Shown: positions 1 through 8,651, counted from the first letter of the stretch. The stretch is 64,000 nt of DNA from Gottfriedia acidiceleris (GCF_004138285.1 NZ_SCFN01000024.1:1-64000); one strand, 5' to 3'. Numbers and translations are program-made. The notes: generated by a model not told the origin, from the sequence alone.

Positions 1-87
1 AACTAACGCATGCATTAGTTGAACAACAAGATCGGCTGTATAGTCGATTTTTTTTATTCAACAAAATGGCAGTTTAGTTCAATAAGG
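1..87 (+). repeat. Interspersed three-hairpin element, copy R1
   Basis: Near-consensus copy, cut at its left end by the window edge. Palindrome at 1-20; hairpin ATCGGCT-gtat-AGTCGAT followed by eight T; then a third segment ending GTTCAATAAGG. It lies 119 nt before the small membrane ORF at 207. Seen directly by comparison with the other copies. Confidence 0.9.
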
Positions 88-105
88 ATAATTTGAAATT
101 CTAAT

Positions 106-130
106 GAAAAAAGGCGAAATTCCCCCAAAT
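106..130 (+). repeat. GGnGAAATTCCCC short repeat, copy 1
   Basis: A stretch with a run of A, then GGCGAAATTCCCCC, nearly identical to 58864-58887. Both copies sit next to a three-hairpin element (R1 and R14). The core GGGGAAATTCCCC of the other copy can form a hairpin. Function unknown. Confidence 0.5.
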
Positions 131-206
131 TACAGTAGTGGATATATTCAGTATAATTACCATTAATGTTATATTAAAAAAGGTTGCAAAAGGGAGAATT
201 TTCAAG

Positions 207-413
207 ATGAGCTTAACTACATTTTTAAATTTTTTAACTTATACCATTACTGATTTTTTAAAAGATAGTATATTGGTAGTTATATTTTTTTTCTTTTTAA
301 TGAAAATCTTTGTGAAACCCATTATAAAAATGATTTTCAAAGTAATACTTGCTGTTATTTTACTTTATTTATTGTTTTATTTTATAAATGACAACTTTAA
401 CTTAATAAACTAA
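207..413 (+). CDS. Small hydrophobic membrane protein
   Basis: A 68-residue ORF that is almost entirely hydrophobic: one segment at about residues 20-35 and another at about 45-60, so probably two membrane spans. I chose ATG 207 because AAGGGAGA at 190-197 is a good ribosome site; the longer reading from 138 has none. The TAA stop at 411-413 lies inside the AACTAACG motif of repeat copy R2, so the repeat supplies the end of the protein. I do not recognise a family. It sits alone between R1 and R2. Confidence 0.5.
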   Translation: MSLTTFLNFLTYTITDFLKDSILVVIFFFFLMKIFVKPIIKMIFKVILAVILLYLLFYFINDNFNLIN

Positions 414-491
414 CGTATGCGATAGTTGAAGATCACAAGCTGCTTAATTGCAGTTTTTTTATTGAAGTAAATAGCAGTTTAGTTGAATAAG
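408..491 (+). repeat. Interspersed three-hairpin element, copy R2
   Basis: Palindrome AACTAACGTATGCGATAGTT, then a different stem AAGCTGC-ttaatt-GCAGTTT with T-run, then the third segment ending AGTTGAATAAG. The stem sequence differs from R1 yet still pairs. It overlaps the stop codon of the gene at 207-413. Confidence 0.88.
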
Positions 492-500
492 AAATAATAA

Positions 501-544
501 AAATATAATATTGATTAGTAAATATACTGATCAATATAATATTT
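501..544 (+). repeat. Large imperfect inverted repeat
   Basis: Arms 501-519 and 526-544 are complementary over 19 positions with one mismatch and one G-U pair, and a 6-nt loop. It is very AT-rich and lies between R2 and the zinc-gene promoter. It lacks a T-run, so it is not an obvious terminator. Confidence 0.55.
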
Positions 545-550
545 ACGGTA

Positions 551-573
551 GAAGCAAAGGCTTCTATTTTTTT
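551..573 (+). terminator. Terminator-like hairpin
   Basis: Stem AGAAGC/GCTTCT with a 4-nt loop, followed by ATTTTTTT. It lies just upstream of the zagA promoter and would insulate it from readthrough. Confidence 0.6.
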
Positions 574-575
574 AC

Positions 576-605
576 TTGCAAAACGTAATTAATACGGTTT
601 ATAAT
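576..605 (+). promoter_or_regulatory. Promoter of the zinc-metallochaperone gene with Zur-like site in the spacer
   Basis: TTGCAA at 576-581 and TATAAT at 600-605 with an 18-nt spacer. The spacer holds CGTAATTAATACG (584-596), a degenerate version of the Zur palindrome. Binding there would block RNA polymerase. Inference from motif and position. Confidence 0.6.
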
Positions 606-621
606 GATTACCGATCGTTAT

Positions 622-642
622 AATTCGTAATAATTACGTTTT
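622..642 (+). promoter_or_regulatory. Zur box upstream of zagA
   Basis: CGTAATAATTACG at 626-638 is a perfect palindrome matching the Bacillus Zur operator core. It sits about 15 nt after the expected transcription start of the promoter at 576-605, so zinc-loaded Zur would repress the gene. Confidence 0.8.
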
Positions 643-675
643 ATTCCGTTTAGTTTATAATTAGGAGAGTTATTA

Positions 676-1854
676 ATGAAGGTACCAATTACTGTATTAA
701 GTGGATTTTTAGGATCAGGAAAAACAACACTATTAAATCATATTTTGACGAATCGAGAAGGGTTAAAAGTTGCTGTTATTGTAAATGACATGAGTGAAAT
801 CAATGTAGATGCTCAGCTTGTAAAAAATGGAGGATTTTCACGTACAGAAGAAAAGTTAGTGGAAATGCAAAATGGGTGCATTTGTTGTACGTTAAGGGAT
901 GACTTGATGAAAGAAGTTGAAATATTAGTAGATAATGGAGGAATTGATTACATAGTAATTGAGTCTTCGGGTATAAGCGAACCAATTCCAGTCGCACAAA
1001 CGTTCACTTATGTGGATGATGAGCTAGGTATTGATTTAACTAAAAAAACTCGATTAGATACAATGGTAACAGTTGTAGATGCAAACCGTTTTTGGGAGGA
1101 CTATTCCTCAGGGGAAACATTATTAGATCGCAATCAAGGGACTGATGAGACAGATATTCGTGAAATTGCAGATTTGCTTCTTGAACAAGTTGAATTTGCA
1201 GATGTTATTATTTTAAATAAAATTGACCTTTTAGAAGAACACGATGTAAAAGAATTAAATGCATTTCTTAAGAAAATTAATGCACAAGCAAAAATTATAC
1301 CTGCTACATTTTCGATTGTCGATTTGAAATCTGTATTAAATACTCATCTATTTGACTTTGATAAAGCTAGCCAAGCAGCAGGGTGGATTAAGGAATTAAA
1401 TGAAGAACACATTCCAGAATCAGAAGAGTATGGTATTAGTTCTTTTGTTTATCGTCGTAAGAAACCATTTCATCCAGAACGATTATTCTCATGGTTAGAA
1501 AATTGGTCAGTGGACATTGTAAGAGCAAAAGGATTCTTTTGGTTAGCAACTAGAAATGATTTGGTAGGAATGCTATCACAAGCTGGTTCCACGATTACAA
1601 TCCTAGGAGCTGGAGAATGGATTGCTACATTACCAAAAGCAGAACAAGAAGAGATGAGAAGAGAAGATCCATTGTTAGACAATAAATGGGATGATAATTT
1701 TGGTGATCGAATGACAGAACTTGTCCTAATTGGAATCGATATGAAACAATTAGAGATTGAAGTGTCACTTGATAAATGTTTGTTAACAGAAGAAGAAATG
1801 AAATCAAATTGGAATGAATTTAATGATCCAGTGCCAGCGTTTGTCCAAGCTTAA
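676..1854 (+). CDS. zagA: COG0523 GTP-dependent zinc metallochaperone (ZagA/YciC-like)
   Basis: A 392-residue P-loop GTPase of the CobW/COG0523 family. Walker [10 protein letters not shown] is at residues 10-18, the metal-binding CICC motif at 68-71 and the G4-type NKID motif near 184; a CobW C-terminal domain covers the last third. In Bacillus subtilis the homologue (YciC, renamed ZagA) is Zur-repressed and supplies zinc under starvation. The flanking Zur box and zinc importer genes support the same job here. AGGAGAG at 662-668 sets the start. Confidence 0.88.
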   Translation: MKVPITVLSGFLGSGKTTLLNHILTNREGLKVAVIVNDMSEINVDAQLVKNGGFSRTEEKLVEMQNGCICCTLRDDLMKEVEILVDNGGIDYIVIESSGISEPIPVAQTFTYVDDELGIDLTKKTRLDTMVTVVDANRFWEDYSSGETLLDRNQGTDETDIREIADLLLEQVEFADVIILNKIDLLEEHDVKELNAFLKKINAQAKIIPATFSIVDLKSVLNTHLFDFDKASQAAGWIKELNEEHIPESEEYGISSFVYRRKKPFHPERLFSWLENWSVDIVRAKGFFWLATRNDLVGMLSQAGSTITILGAGEWIATLPKAEQEEMRREDPLLDNKWDDNFGDRMTELVLIGIDMKQLEIEVSLDKCLLTEEEMKSNWNEFNDPVPAFVQA

Positions 1855-1987
1855 AAATATAAACCTACTATTTTAATCTAAAATAAGTTCACGTTAGATA
1901 AAACTTATTGATTTTTAATGGTTGGACGAGCATATGTCTGTTTCGTATAGAATATATTTCACTATAAAAAATTATTTGAGGTGATTT

Positions 1988-2992
1988 ATGGTACGGAAAG
2001 TTGGACAAGAAGTATTAATTTTATTTGTTCTATTTTGTTATTTATTTTGTTATGTATTTATTGATTTTACGCATTTATCGTCTTTATTTCATAAGGTTCC
2101 TAAAGAACTATTAAATATGAATACGATATTCATAAGTTTGTTTTTAGAAGCACTTCCATTTGTATTAATAGGAATTATTGTTTCTTCAATTATTCATGTT
2201 TTTGTAAAACCAGAGACGATCAGTAAAATTCTTCCTAAAAATGCATTATTGGCTTTTATTCCTGTTGCTTTAATTGGAATGATCATGCCTGTATGTGAAT
2301 GCGGTATTGTACCGATTGTCAGATCTTTGTTAAAAAAAGGAATGCCTGCGTATATTGGGATTGTTTTTCTTAGTAGTGTACCAATCATAAATCCAATTGT
2401 ATTTACTTCAACTTACTATGCTTTTCAATCGAATTCTCAAATGGCATTTTTAAGGCTAGGCTTAGCATTTATAGTGGTTCTACTCATCGGTTTTTTCACT
2501 TTATTATTTTATCGAAATAAAAATGTACTATTAGAAACTTTGGAAACGAATGGGAACCATAAACATGTTCACCATATTCATTCAAAAACAAGTCGAATAA
2601 GCGAAGTCATTTCCCACATTAGTAGTGAATTTTTCTCAACGTGTAAATTTTTAATCATTGGTGGATTAATCACAAGTGTTTTTCAAACATTTCTTGATCG
2701 TAGTGTGTTAATACATCTTGCAAATCATACGAATCTCTCAAGCATTGTTATGATGGGTTTAGGATATTTTTTATCTTTATGTTCAGGATCTGATGCATTT
2801 ATAGCTGCATCTTTTTCAAGCACATTTCATTTAAAATCTATCCTAGCGTTCTTAATATTTGGAGCTATGATTGATTTGAAAAATACATTTATGATGTTTG
2901 CATATTTCAAGAAAAGATTTGTATTTTTTTATATTTTCTTAACTGCAAGTGTCGTATTTGTAGTGACGTCGATTTGGAATTTATATTGGTGA
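1988..2992 (+). CDS. ycgR: UPF0718 (DUF318) permease, YcgR-like
   Basis: A 334-residue polytopic membrane protein with about eight hydrophobic segments, and the family signature PVCECGIVP near residue 100 followed by SSVPIINP. A His-rich loop (HKHVHHIHS, near residue 190) could bind metal. GAGGTGA at 1977-1983 sets the start. It is followed 9 nt later by the YcgQ-family gene, the usual partner. Comparative genomics of COG0523 proteins links this pair to zinc-responsive loci; the transported substrate is not established. Confidence 0.8.
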   Translation: MVRKVGQEVLILFVLFCYLFCYVFIDFTHLSSLFHKVPKELLNMNTIFISLFLEALPFVLIGIIVSSIIHVFVKPETISKILPKNALLAFIPVALIGMIMPVCECGIVPIVRSLLKKGMPAYIGIVFLSSVPIINPIVFTSTYYAFQSNSQMAFLRLGLAFIVVLLIGFFTLLFYRNKNVLLETLETNGNHKHVHHIHSKTSRISEVISHISSEFFSTCKFLIIGGLITSVFQTFLDRSVLIHLANHTNLSSIVMMGLGYFLSLCSGSDAFIAASFSSTFHLKSILAFLIFGAMIDLKNTFMMFAYFKKRFVFFYIFLTASVVFVVTSIWNLYW

Positions 2993-3001
2993 GGTGAATA
3001 A

Positions 3002-3751
3002 ATGTCTTCTTTTCAAAATCGATTACGCTCTGTATTTTTCTTCGGGATTGTTCTAATGCTTTTGAAGCTTCTAGTTTCAGGAGATATTCAATATTTCATT
3101 GCACCAAAGATGGTGAAATTCACAATCATTACTTTAGTTGCTTGTATAATTATTGGATTAATTCACTTCTTTGAATTGCTTAAAGAACATCATCCTTCAT
3201 GTAATTGTTGCTCGAATCAAAAAAATAGGACTTTAAGTTTAGTAATTTTAATAAGTATTCCAGTTATAACAAGTAGCTTGTTTTCAACAAATGTTCTTGG
3301 AGCAAGTATTGCTTCAAAAAGAAGTATTTCTTATAGCGAAAATATAGTAAAAAAACAAGCTAAAAAAATAAAGGTAAAAAATGACAATTCGAAATTTATA
3401 AAAGTTGATGATTCGATGTATGGACATATTATTTCAGATGTACAGGATAGTGTAGATCAATATGTAGGTAAAAAAATATCTTTTAATGGTTTTGTATATC
3501 GTGATAAGCAAACAAGAAAAAATCAGATTTATGTATCGCGTTTCGCTATTACCTGTTGTGTAGCTGATGCTCAAGTGTTTGGGCTGATAGTTGAAGGAAA
3601 AGAGGTTTCAGCATATAAAAATGATCAGTGGGTAAACGTAACTGGTACAATTCATAAAGCAAAGATCGGAAAGTTTTATAAACCGATTATTCAATTAGAT
3701 AAAATAGCAGAAATAAAACCACTAAAAGATCCATATGTTTATTTTGATTAG
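3002..3751 (+). CDS. ycgQ: TIGR03943/DUF1980 family protein, YcgQ-like
   Basis: A 249-residue protein with two N-terminal membrane segments (about 10-25 and 35-55), a cysteine cluster SCNCCSNQ near residue 64, another hydrophobic segment near 80-100, and a soluble C-terminal domain with the conserved SRFAITCCVADAQ motif near residue 180. The ribosome site GAGGTG overlaps the end of ycgR, so the two are translated together. The paired cysteines fit metal handling; the biochemical role is unknown. It resembles UPF0703 YcgQ of B. subtilis. Confidence 0.8.
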   Translation: MSSFQNRLRSVFFFGIVLMLLKLLVSGDIQYFIAPKMVKFTIITLVACIIIGLIHFFELLKEHHPSCNCCSNQKNRTLSLVILISIPVITSSLFSTNVLGASIASKRSISYSENIVKKQAKKIKVKNDNSKFIKVDDSMYGHIISDVQDSVDQYVGKKISFNGFVYRDKQTRKNQIYVSRFAITCCVADAQVFGLIVEGKEVSAYKNDQWVNVTGTIHKAKIGKFYKPIIQLDKIAEIKPLKDPYVYFD

Positions 3752-3790
3752 GAAAGTTTAATACATTTTTAACTAAAAAAACATTGAAAA

Positions 3791-3803
3791 CGTAATTGTT
3801 TCG
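3791..3803 (+). promoter_or_regulatory. Degenerate Zur-like half palindrome
   Basis: CGTAATTGTTTCG keeps the left half-site of the Zur operator and a weak right half. It lies 65 nt upstream of a perfect box and could be a second, weaker site. Confidence 0.35.
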
Positions 3804-3863
3804 TTTTAATATTAAGCGTACTATACTTGCTTAGTTTTGGGTAAGTATCTATTTTTACATGGT

Positions 3864-3884
3864 AAATCGTAATTATTACGTTTA
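3864..3884 (+). promoter_or_regulatory. Zur box upstream of znuACB
   Basis: CGTAATTATTACG at 3868-3880 is a perfect palindrome with A/T flanks, as at zagA. A TATAAT at 3903-3908 lies just downstream, so the box would overlap the -35 region. This predicts zinc repression of the importer operon. Confidence 0.8.
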
Positions 3885-3913
3885 AAGATATAAAATTCAT
3901 CTTATAATTAGCT

Positions 3914-3965
3914 AGAAGGGCGGTGCAAAAATAGTAAAATATAAATTTTACTATTTAGTGATATG
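3914..3965 (+). promoter_or_regulatory. Shine-Dalgarno / hairpin / AUG initiation region of znuA
   Basis: The only good ribosome site, AAGGGCGGTG (3916-3925), is 37 nt before the ATG at 3963. A perfect 12-bp stem lies between: AAATAGTAAAAT (3929-3940) pairs with ATTTTACTATTT (3945-3956), loop ATAA. If the stem is folded, 3 + 6 = 9 nt remain between SD and AUG, a normal spacing. The pairing is seen in the sequence; its role is inferred. Confidence 0.6.
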
Positions 3966-4919
3966 AAAATTATAAAATTAAGATCGTTGTTATCTATTAG
4001 TATTTCTCTAGTTTTATTAGCAGGATGCTCATCTAAATCGATTTCTACCTCTAATAAATCAAAAGAAAGCGGATCTAAAAAAATTAAAATAGTCACTACT
4101 TTTTATCCTGTTTATGAATTTACAAAAAATGTTGCAAAAGAAAATGCTGATATTAAACTATTAATTCCATCATCAATTGAACCTCATGAATGGGAACCAA
4201 CACCAAAAGATGTTGGATCTATGCAGAATGCTGATTTATTTATCTATAATAGTCCATATATGGAAACTTGGGTTCCAAACATTGAAAAAAGTTTAGGTAA
4301 CAAAAAATCATCATTTATTGAAGCAAGTAGCGGAATTTCTCTGATTAAAGGACAAGAAGATGAAGAACAAGGTAATAATAACCATTCGGAGCAAATGGAT
4401 CCACATGTATGGTTAAGTCCAGTTTTAGCTCAGAAGGAAGTTCAAAATATAACAAAAGCTCTAATTAACATTGATCCAGCTCATAAAGAAGAATATAAAA
4501 AAAATAGCAATGACTATATTACAAGACTGAAAGAACTTGATCATCAATATCGAACAACATTAATGAACATGAAAAATAAAGAAATTATTACGCAGCATGC
4601 TGCATTTGGATATTTAACAAATCAATACGGCTTAGTACAAGTTCCAATTGCTGGTTTATCACCATCGAATGAACCAAGTCCATCAAGAATGGCGGAGCTT
4701 AAACAATTTGCAAAAAGTCATGATATTAATACGATTTTCTACGAGGAAATTGCTTCCCCTAAAGTAGCGAATACACTAGCAAATGAAATTGGTGCAAAAA
4801 CAGCTGTCTTAAATACTCTTGAGGGTTTAAGTGATGAAGAACAAAAACAAGGAATTGACTATATAAGCGTTATGGAGAACAACTTGAAGATACTAAAAAA
4901 AGTATTAGAAAATAAATAG
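3963..4919 (+). CDS. znuA: High-affinity zinc ABC transporter, substrate-binding lipoprotein
   Basis: A 318-residue cluster A-I (ZnuA/AdcA type) binding protein. It has a lipoprotein signal with lipobox LAGC near residues 19-22, so it is membrane-anchored outside the cell. Expected metal ligands are visible: His in PHEWEPTP, His in DPHVWLSP, His in TQHAAFGY and an acidic residue in FYEEIASP. A short acidic/His loop (NNNHSEQ) precedes the second ligand, as in zinc-specific members. It is the first gene of znuA-C-B behind a Zur box. Confidence 0.88.
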   Translation: MKIIKLRSLLSISISLVLLAGCSSKSISTSNKSKESGSKKIKIVTTFYPVYEFTKNVAKENADIKLLIPSSIEPHEWEPTPKDVGSMQNADLFIYNSPYMETWVPNIEKSLGNKKSSFIEASSGISLIKGQEDEEQGNNNHSEQMDPHVWLSPVLAQKEVQNITKALINIDPAHKEEYKKNSNDYITRLKELDHQYRTTLMNMKNKEIITQHAAFGYLTNQYGLVQVPIAGLSPSNEPSPSRMAELKQFAKSHDINTIFYEEIASPKVANTLANEIGAKTAVLNTLEGLSDEEQKQGIDYISVMENNLKILKKVLENK

Positions 4920-4927
4920 CATTGTAA

Positions 4928-4963
4928 GTAAAAGCGTGTTCCTTCTTAGTGTCACGCTTTTAC
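4928..4963 (+). other. znuA-znuC intergenic stem-loop
   Basis: GTAAAAGCGTG (4928-4938) pairs perfectly with CACGCTTTTAC (4953-4963). No long T-run follows, so this is more likely an mRNA-stabilising or partly attenuating element than a full terminator; binding-protein genes are often expressed above their permeases. Confidence 0.6.
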
Positions 4964-4987
4964 TTAATTAAGAAAGGAAATGAAAAG

Positions 4988-5692
4988 ATGAGTGTAGTCC
5001 AATTAAAAAATGTGAAATTTGGTTATCATCATACTTCCGTAATAGATAATGTAAGTTTTGAAGTAAATAAAGGAGAATTTATTGGAATTACAGGTCAAAA
5101 TGGTGCATCTAAATCGACTCTTTTAAAACTAATGCTCGGTTTATTAAAACCATGGAGTGGTGAAGTTCAAATTAATAAAGATGCAAATAATGAGCCGATA
5201 AAAATTGGATACGTGCCACAACAGATCGCTTCATTTAATGTAGGGTTTCCAAGTACTGTAATTGAACTTGTGAAATCAGGTAGATTTAATCAAAAAAAAT
5301 GGTTCGAAAAAATGAATAAAACAGATCACTACACAATTAAGAATGCACTAGTAATGGTAGGGATGTGGGATTTTCGACATCATAAAATTGGTTCATTATC
5401 TGGAGGGCAGAAACAAAAAATTTGTATTGCTCGTGTATTAGCCTCTGAACCGCATTTATTAGTTTTAGATGAACCTACTACTGGAATGGATAAAGAAAGT
5501 AGAGAAAGCTTTTATCAATTTTTGGATCATCAAGTTAGAAGGCATAATCGAACAGTCGTTATGGTGACTCATGAAAAAGGGGAAGTTGAAAAATATCTTG
5601 ATAAAATCATACATCTAGAGAAAGGAGAACATGGCGTATGGAGATGCTTAACCTTGAATTCATGCAACGGGCATTTTGCGTTGGTGGATTAA
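4988..5692 (+). CDS. znuC: Zinc ABC transporter ATP-binding protein
   Basis: A 234-residue ABC ATPase. Walker A reads GQNGASKST, with Ser where most ABC proteins have Gly; a similar Ala/Ser form is, as I recall, usual in Gram-positive ZnuC/AdcC. The Q-loop YVPQQ, signature LSGGQKQK and Walker [13 protein letters not shown] are intact. I chose ATG 4988 because AAAGGA lies at 4974-4979; an upstream reading from 4949 has no ribosome site and falls in the intergenic hairpin. The 3' end overlaps znuB by 55 nt. Confidence 0.85.
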   Translation: MSVVQLKNVKFGYHHTSVIDNVSFEVNKGEFIGITGQNGASKSTLLKLMLGLLKPWSGEVQINKDANNEPIKIGYVPQQIASFNVGFPSTVIELVKSGRFNQKKWFEKMNKTDHYTIKNALVMVGMWDFRHHKIGSLSGGQKQKICIARVLASEPHLLVLDEPTTGMDKESRESFYQFLDHQVRRHNRTVVMVTHEKGEVEKYLDKIIHLEKGEHGVWRCLTLNSCNGHFALVD

Positions 5693-6459
5693 TCGCTTTA
5701 ATTGCACCAATATTAGGTGTATTTTTAGTATTAAGAAGACAAGCCTTAATGGCAGATACACTGTCTCATATTTCACTTGCTGGTGTAGCAATTGGCTTTT
5801 TTATTCATGCTGATTTAACATTATCCAGTATGTTAGTGGTAATCATTGGAGCAATTGCAATTGAATATATGAGAAGAGCCTATCTTTCATACTCAGAAGT
5901 ATCGATTGCAATCCTAATGGCAGCAGGATTGTCACTTGCTCTGTTTTTAATGAGCATTAGTGCTGGAGGGATGACAACAAATGTAGAACAATACTTATTT
6001 GGATCAATTGTTACGGTTACTCAGAAACAAGTCTATTTGATGATTGGAGTGACTATCGGCGTATTATTCTATTTCATTTTGTTAAAAAGACCTCTATTTT
6101 TAATGACTTTTGACGAAGATACTGCTTTTACAAGCGGGGTAAATACAAAATTATTATCCTTATCTTTTAGTGTATTAACGGGAGTTGTCATTTCAGCTAT
6201 TATTCCCACAATTGGAGTATTGCTTGTATCCGCACTACTAGTTCTCCCAGCTGCATTTGCGATTCGTATTGCGAAAGGATTTAAATGGGTTCTTTTATTA
6301 GCGGTATTCACAGCAATTTGTAGTATGTTTGTAGGTTTATCATCTTCCTATACATTGGGAACACCACCAGGTGCAACAATCACTTTGGTATTAGTGATCA
6401 TACTAATAGTGGGTTTTATTATTCAAAATACGGTTGTTCAAATTAGAAGAGAAAAATAG
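5638..6459 (+). CDS. znuB: Zinc ABC transporter permease
   Basis: A 273-residue ABC-3 family membrane protein with about eight hydrophobic segments and the family motif [12 protein letters not shown] near residue 35. The start lies inside the znuC coding region; GAAAGGAGA at 5618-5626 serves it, and ATG 5644 is an alternative start. The overlap implies translational coupling with the ATPase. Confidence 0.85.
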   Translation: MEMLNLEFMQRAFCVGGLIALIAPILGVFLVLRRQALMADTLSHISLAGVAIGFFIHADLTLSSMLVVIIGAIAIEYMRRAYLSYSEVSIAILMAAGLSLALFLMSISAGGMTTNVEQYLFGSIVTVTQKQVYLMIGVTIGVLFYFILLKRPLFLMTFDEDTAFTSGVNTKLLSLSFSVLTGVVISAIIPTIGVLLVSALLVLPAAFAIRIAKGFKWVLLLAVFTAICSMFVGLSSSYTLGTPPGATITLVLVIILIVGFIIQNTVVQIRREK

Positions 6460-6480
6460 TTAATTAAAATTTTAACTGAT

Positions 6481-6515
6481 GCAGAGAATCTAAAAAGGAT
6501 ACTCTGTTTTTGTTT
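6481..6515 (+). terminator. Terminator of the znu operon
   Basis: Stem CAGAG-A-ATC / GAT-A-CTCTG with one A-A mismatch, followed by TTTTTGTTTTT, 20 nt after the znuB stop. Confidence 0.7.
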
Positions 6516-6559
6516 TTGGCTCTGTTGAAGTAAAATGTTGATATTTTATATTTGAATAT

Positions 6560-6589
6560 AGGACTGTCAATATTTAGACAGTCCTTTTA
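6560..6589 (+). terminator. Second terminator-like hairpin
   Basis: Perfect 9-bp stem AGGACTGTC / GACAGTCCT with an 8-nt loop and TTTT. Confidence 0.65.
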
Positions 6590-6598
6590 CGAGTTTGT

Positions 6599-6628
6599 AC
6601 AACTAAAGCATGCGATAGTTGAACAAGA
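6599..6628 (+). repeat. Three-hairpin element, core-only copy R3
   Basis: Only the palindrome (AACTAAAGCATGCGATAGTT) and the GAACAAGA terminal motif remain; the terminator hairpin and third hairpin are absent. It lies between the znu operon and the convergent ABC exporter gene. Confidence 0.75.
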
Positions 6629-6647
6629 AAAAGCATCGATTATTTAA

Positions 6648-6692
6648 AACAAAAATCGTCCATCCCTTTAAGAGATAGACGATTTTTGTTTT
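6648..6692 (-). terminator. Terminator between convergent regions
   Basis: CAAAAATCGTC and GACGATTTTTG flank an inner short stem. The A-run on one side and T-run on the other allow function on both strands; it lies 6 nt past the stop of the minus-strand ABC gene. Confidence 0.7.
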
Positions 6693-6697
6693 ACCTA

Positions 6698-8440
6698 CTA
6701 TACTTGAACTTCAAACTGTCTTGAATACAATTTTCTATAAGCTCCACCATTTTTGAGAAGTTCATTATGATTACCTTGTTCAACAATCCCTTCTCCAGTT
6801 ATGACAATAATTCGTTCGGCATTTCGGATTGTGGAAAGACGGTGGGCAATGACGATTGTAGTACGTCCTTTCGCTAATATCTCTAGCGCTTCCTTAACAA
6901 TACTTTCACTTTCATTATCTAATGAACTTGTTGCTTCGTCTAATATAAGGATAGGTGGGTTCTTTAGGAATACTCGTGCAATACTTAATCGCTGTTTTTG
7001 ACCACCTGACAGTTTAACTCCTCTTTGCCCAATCTCAGTGTGGTAGCCATTTGGGAGCTTCATAATAAAGTCATGTGCATTTGCATGCTTAGCTGCTTCA
7101 ATAATTTCTTCTTCATTAGCACTTTGATTTCCGTAGCGAATATTTTCATAAACTGTACCGGTAAATAGATAAACATCTTGTTGTACAATTCCAATGTTAT
7201 TTCGTAATGAATTCAGGTCAATATCTCGAACATTAATTCCATCTACTAATAACTCACCATCTGTCACATCATAAAAACGAGGAATAAGTGAACATAACGT
7301 TGTCTTACCTACACCAGACGGACCAACTACTGCAATATACTCACCTGGTTGTATTTGAAGTGATGTATTCACCAATACATTCTCCAGATACTCTTCATAA
7401 CGGAATGAAACTTGTTTAAACTCAATTTTCCCAGTTACTTTTGAGAGTGTAATTGCACCCTGTTTATTTTCAATTTCAGGCATCAAATTCATGATTTCCA
7501 TGAACCGTTGGAATCCTGTGATTCCTTCATGAAACTGTGTACTCATATGTGTTAATTTTTGAATAGGTTCAATCATAAAGCCTATATATAATAAAAACGT
7601 AATTAAATCCGCTAAGTCTAAAGAGTTGTTAATAATATTAGCACTACCTACAATGATCACCGTGATTGTAATCAGTTGTAGAAATATTTCAACACCATTG
7701 TAAAAATAAGCTTCTGCCTTATAAGTTTTCTTTCGACTATCTAGGAAACGACTATTTGCACGGTTAAAATTTTCAACCTCAACCTGTTCATTAGCAAATG
7801 ATTTTACGACACGAATTCCAGATAAACTATCCTCTACTTGTGCATTAACGTCAGCAATTCGCTCTTTGTTTTTTCTTATGGTCCTGTTTAAAACCTTATT
7901 GAAATACAATGCAAACGAACTTAGAAATGGTAAGAAACAAAAAACGGCTATCGTTAATTGTGCATTTATATAAAATAATATGAAAAATGCACCTATAAAT
8001 CTTACAAAATATTTAACGTAGTCTTCAGGACCATGATGATACAACTCAGAAATAAGTAGTAAGTCGTTCGTTACTCGAGACATAAGCTGTCCTGTCTTTT
8101 CTTTATCATAAAAGCTAAATGAAAGTTTTTGCATATGTGAAAATAGCTCACTACGCATATCATTTTCCATACGTGCACCAATTTCGTGTCCTTTGTAGTC
8201 TACAAAGAAATTCCCGATATTTTGTATGACTACTAAAACTAGCATTAATCCACCGATCCAATACACTTCATTAAGTGCTTCAGACAAATCTCCTTCAAGA
8301 ACATTCTTCGTAATGTAACGAACGAGTAGTGGAAATACTAAATTTGTAGAGGAAACGATAAAAGCACATGCTAATATTGATAAAAATAACCTTAAATAAG
8401 GTTTATAATATGAGAAAAATTTTTTTACAGGAAAATTCAT
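6698..8440 (-). CDS. ABC exporter, half-transporter (MsbA/Sav1866 type)
   Basis: A 580-residue protein with an N-terminal six-helix exporter domain (about residues 10-310) and a C-terminal ATPase. Walker A GPSGVGKTT is near residue 373, signature LSGGQKQR, Walker B ILILDEATSSLD with the catalytic Glu, and the H-loop AHRLST. One complete half-transporter of this kind works as a homodimer, exporting drugs or lipids. It resembles B. subtilis YgaD, but I do not assign the name. AAGGGG precedes the start. It stands alone between repeat copies R3 and R4. Confidence 0.85.
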   Translation of the reverse strand: MNFPVKKFFSYYKPYLRLFLSILACAFIVSSTNLVFPLLVRYITKNVLEGDLSEALNEVYWIGGLMLVLVVIQNIGNFFVDYKGHEIGARMENDMRSELFSHMQKLSFSFYDKEKTGQLMSRVTNDLLLISELYHHGPEDYVKYFVRFIGAFFILFYINAQLTIAVFCFLPFLSSFALYFNKVLNRTIRKNKERIADVNAQVEDSLSGIRVVKSFANEQVEVENFNRANSRFLDSRKKTYKAEAYFYNGVEIFLQLITITVIIVGSANIINNSLDLADLITFLLYIGFMIEPIQKLTHMSTQFHEGITGFQRFMEIMNLMPEIENKQGAITLSKVTGKIEFKQVSFRYEEYLENVLVNTSLQIQPGEYIAVVGPSGVGKTTLCSLIPRFYDVTDGELLVDGINVRDIDLNSLRNNIGIVQQDVYLFTGTVYENIRYGNQSANEEEIIEAAKHANAHDFIMKLPNGYHTEIGQRGVKLSGGQKQRLSIARVFLKNPPILILDEATSSLDNESESIVKEALEILAKGRTTIVIAHRLSTIRNAERIIVITGEGIVEQGNHNELLKNGGAYRKLYSRQFEVQV

Positions 8441-8492
8441 AATTAACCCCTTTTTGTGTTATTTGACTAACACATACAAGGGGGTACACCGT

Positions 8493-8651
8493 ATGCAAAT
8501 TAAAAAAGTGTTCCACCCTTATATGTTTTTATGGTTTGATTCATTAATTTTTTCATGTAATTGCCTCCTTCAACATTTAATACTTTTATTTTATACATAT
8601 TTAAAAAAGAGAGAACTGTTTATTTCCAGTAAACTACGAAAAAATAACTGA
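8493..8651 (+). CDS. Possible small protein, unrecognised
   Basis: A 52-residue ORF with an AAGGGGG ribosome site (8478-8484) at ideal distance, divergent from the ABC exporter. The protein has a hydrophobic centre (residues 8-30) and a basic tail. An 18-nt inverted repeat, GTGTTA...TAACAC (8456-8473), lies just before it and may be an operator. The strong ribosome site is the only real support. Confidence 0.3.
   Translation: MQIKKVFHPYMFLWFDSLIFSCNCLLQHLILLFYTYLKKRELFISSKLRKNN

Noticed and set aside
138-206. N-terminal extension of the first small membrane protein
   Set aside because: No ribosome site precedes it, and AAGGGAGA is placed for the inner ATG at 207.
6520-6540. GGCTCTGTTGAAG resembles an IS6-type terminal repeat
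   Set aside because: No matching second end and no transposase fragment was found nearby; the match is short and within A/T-rich sequence.
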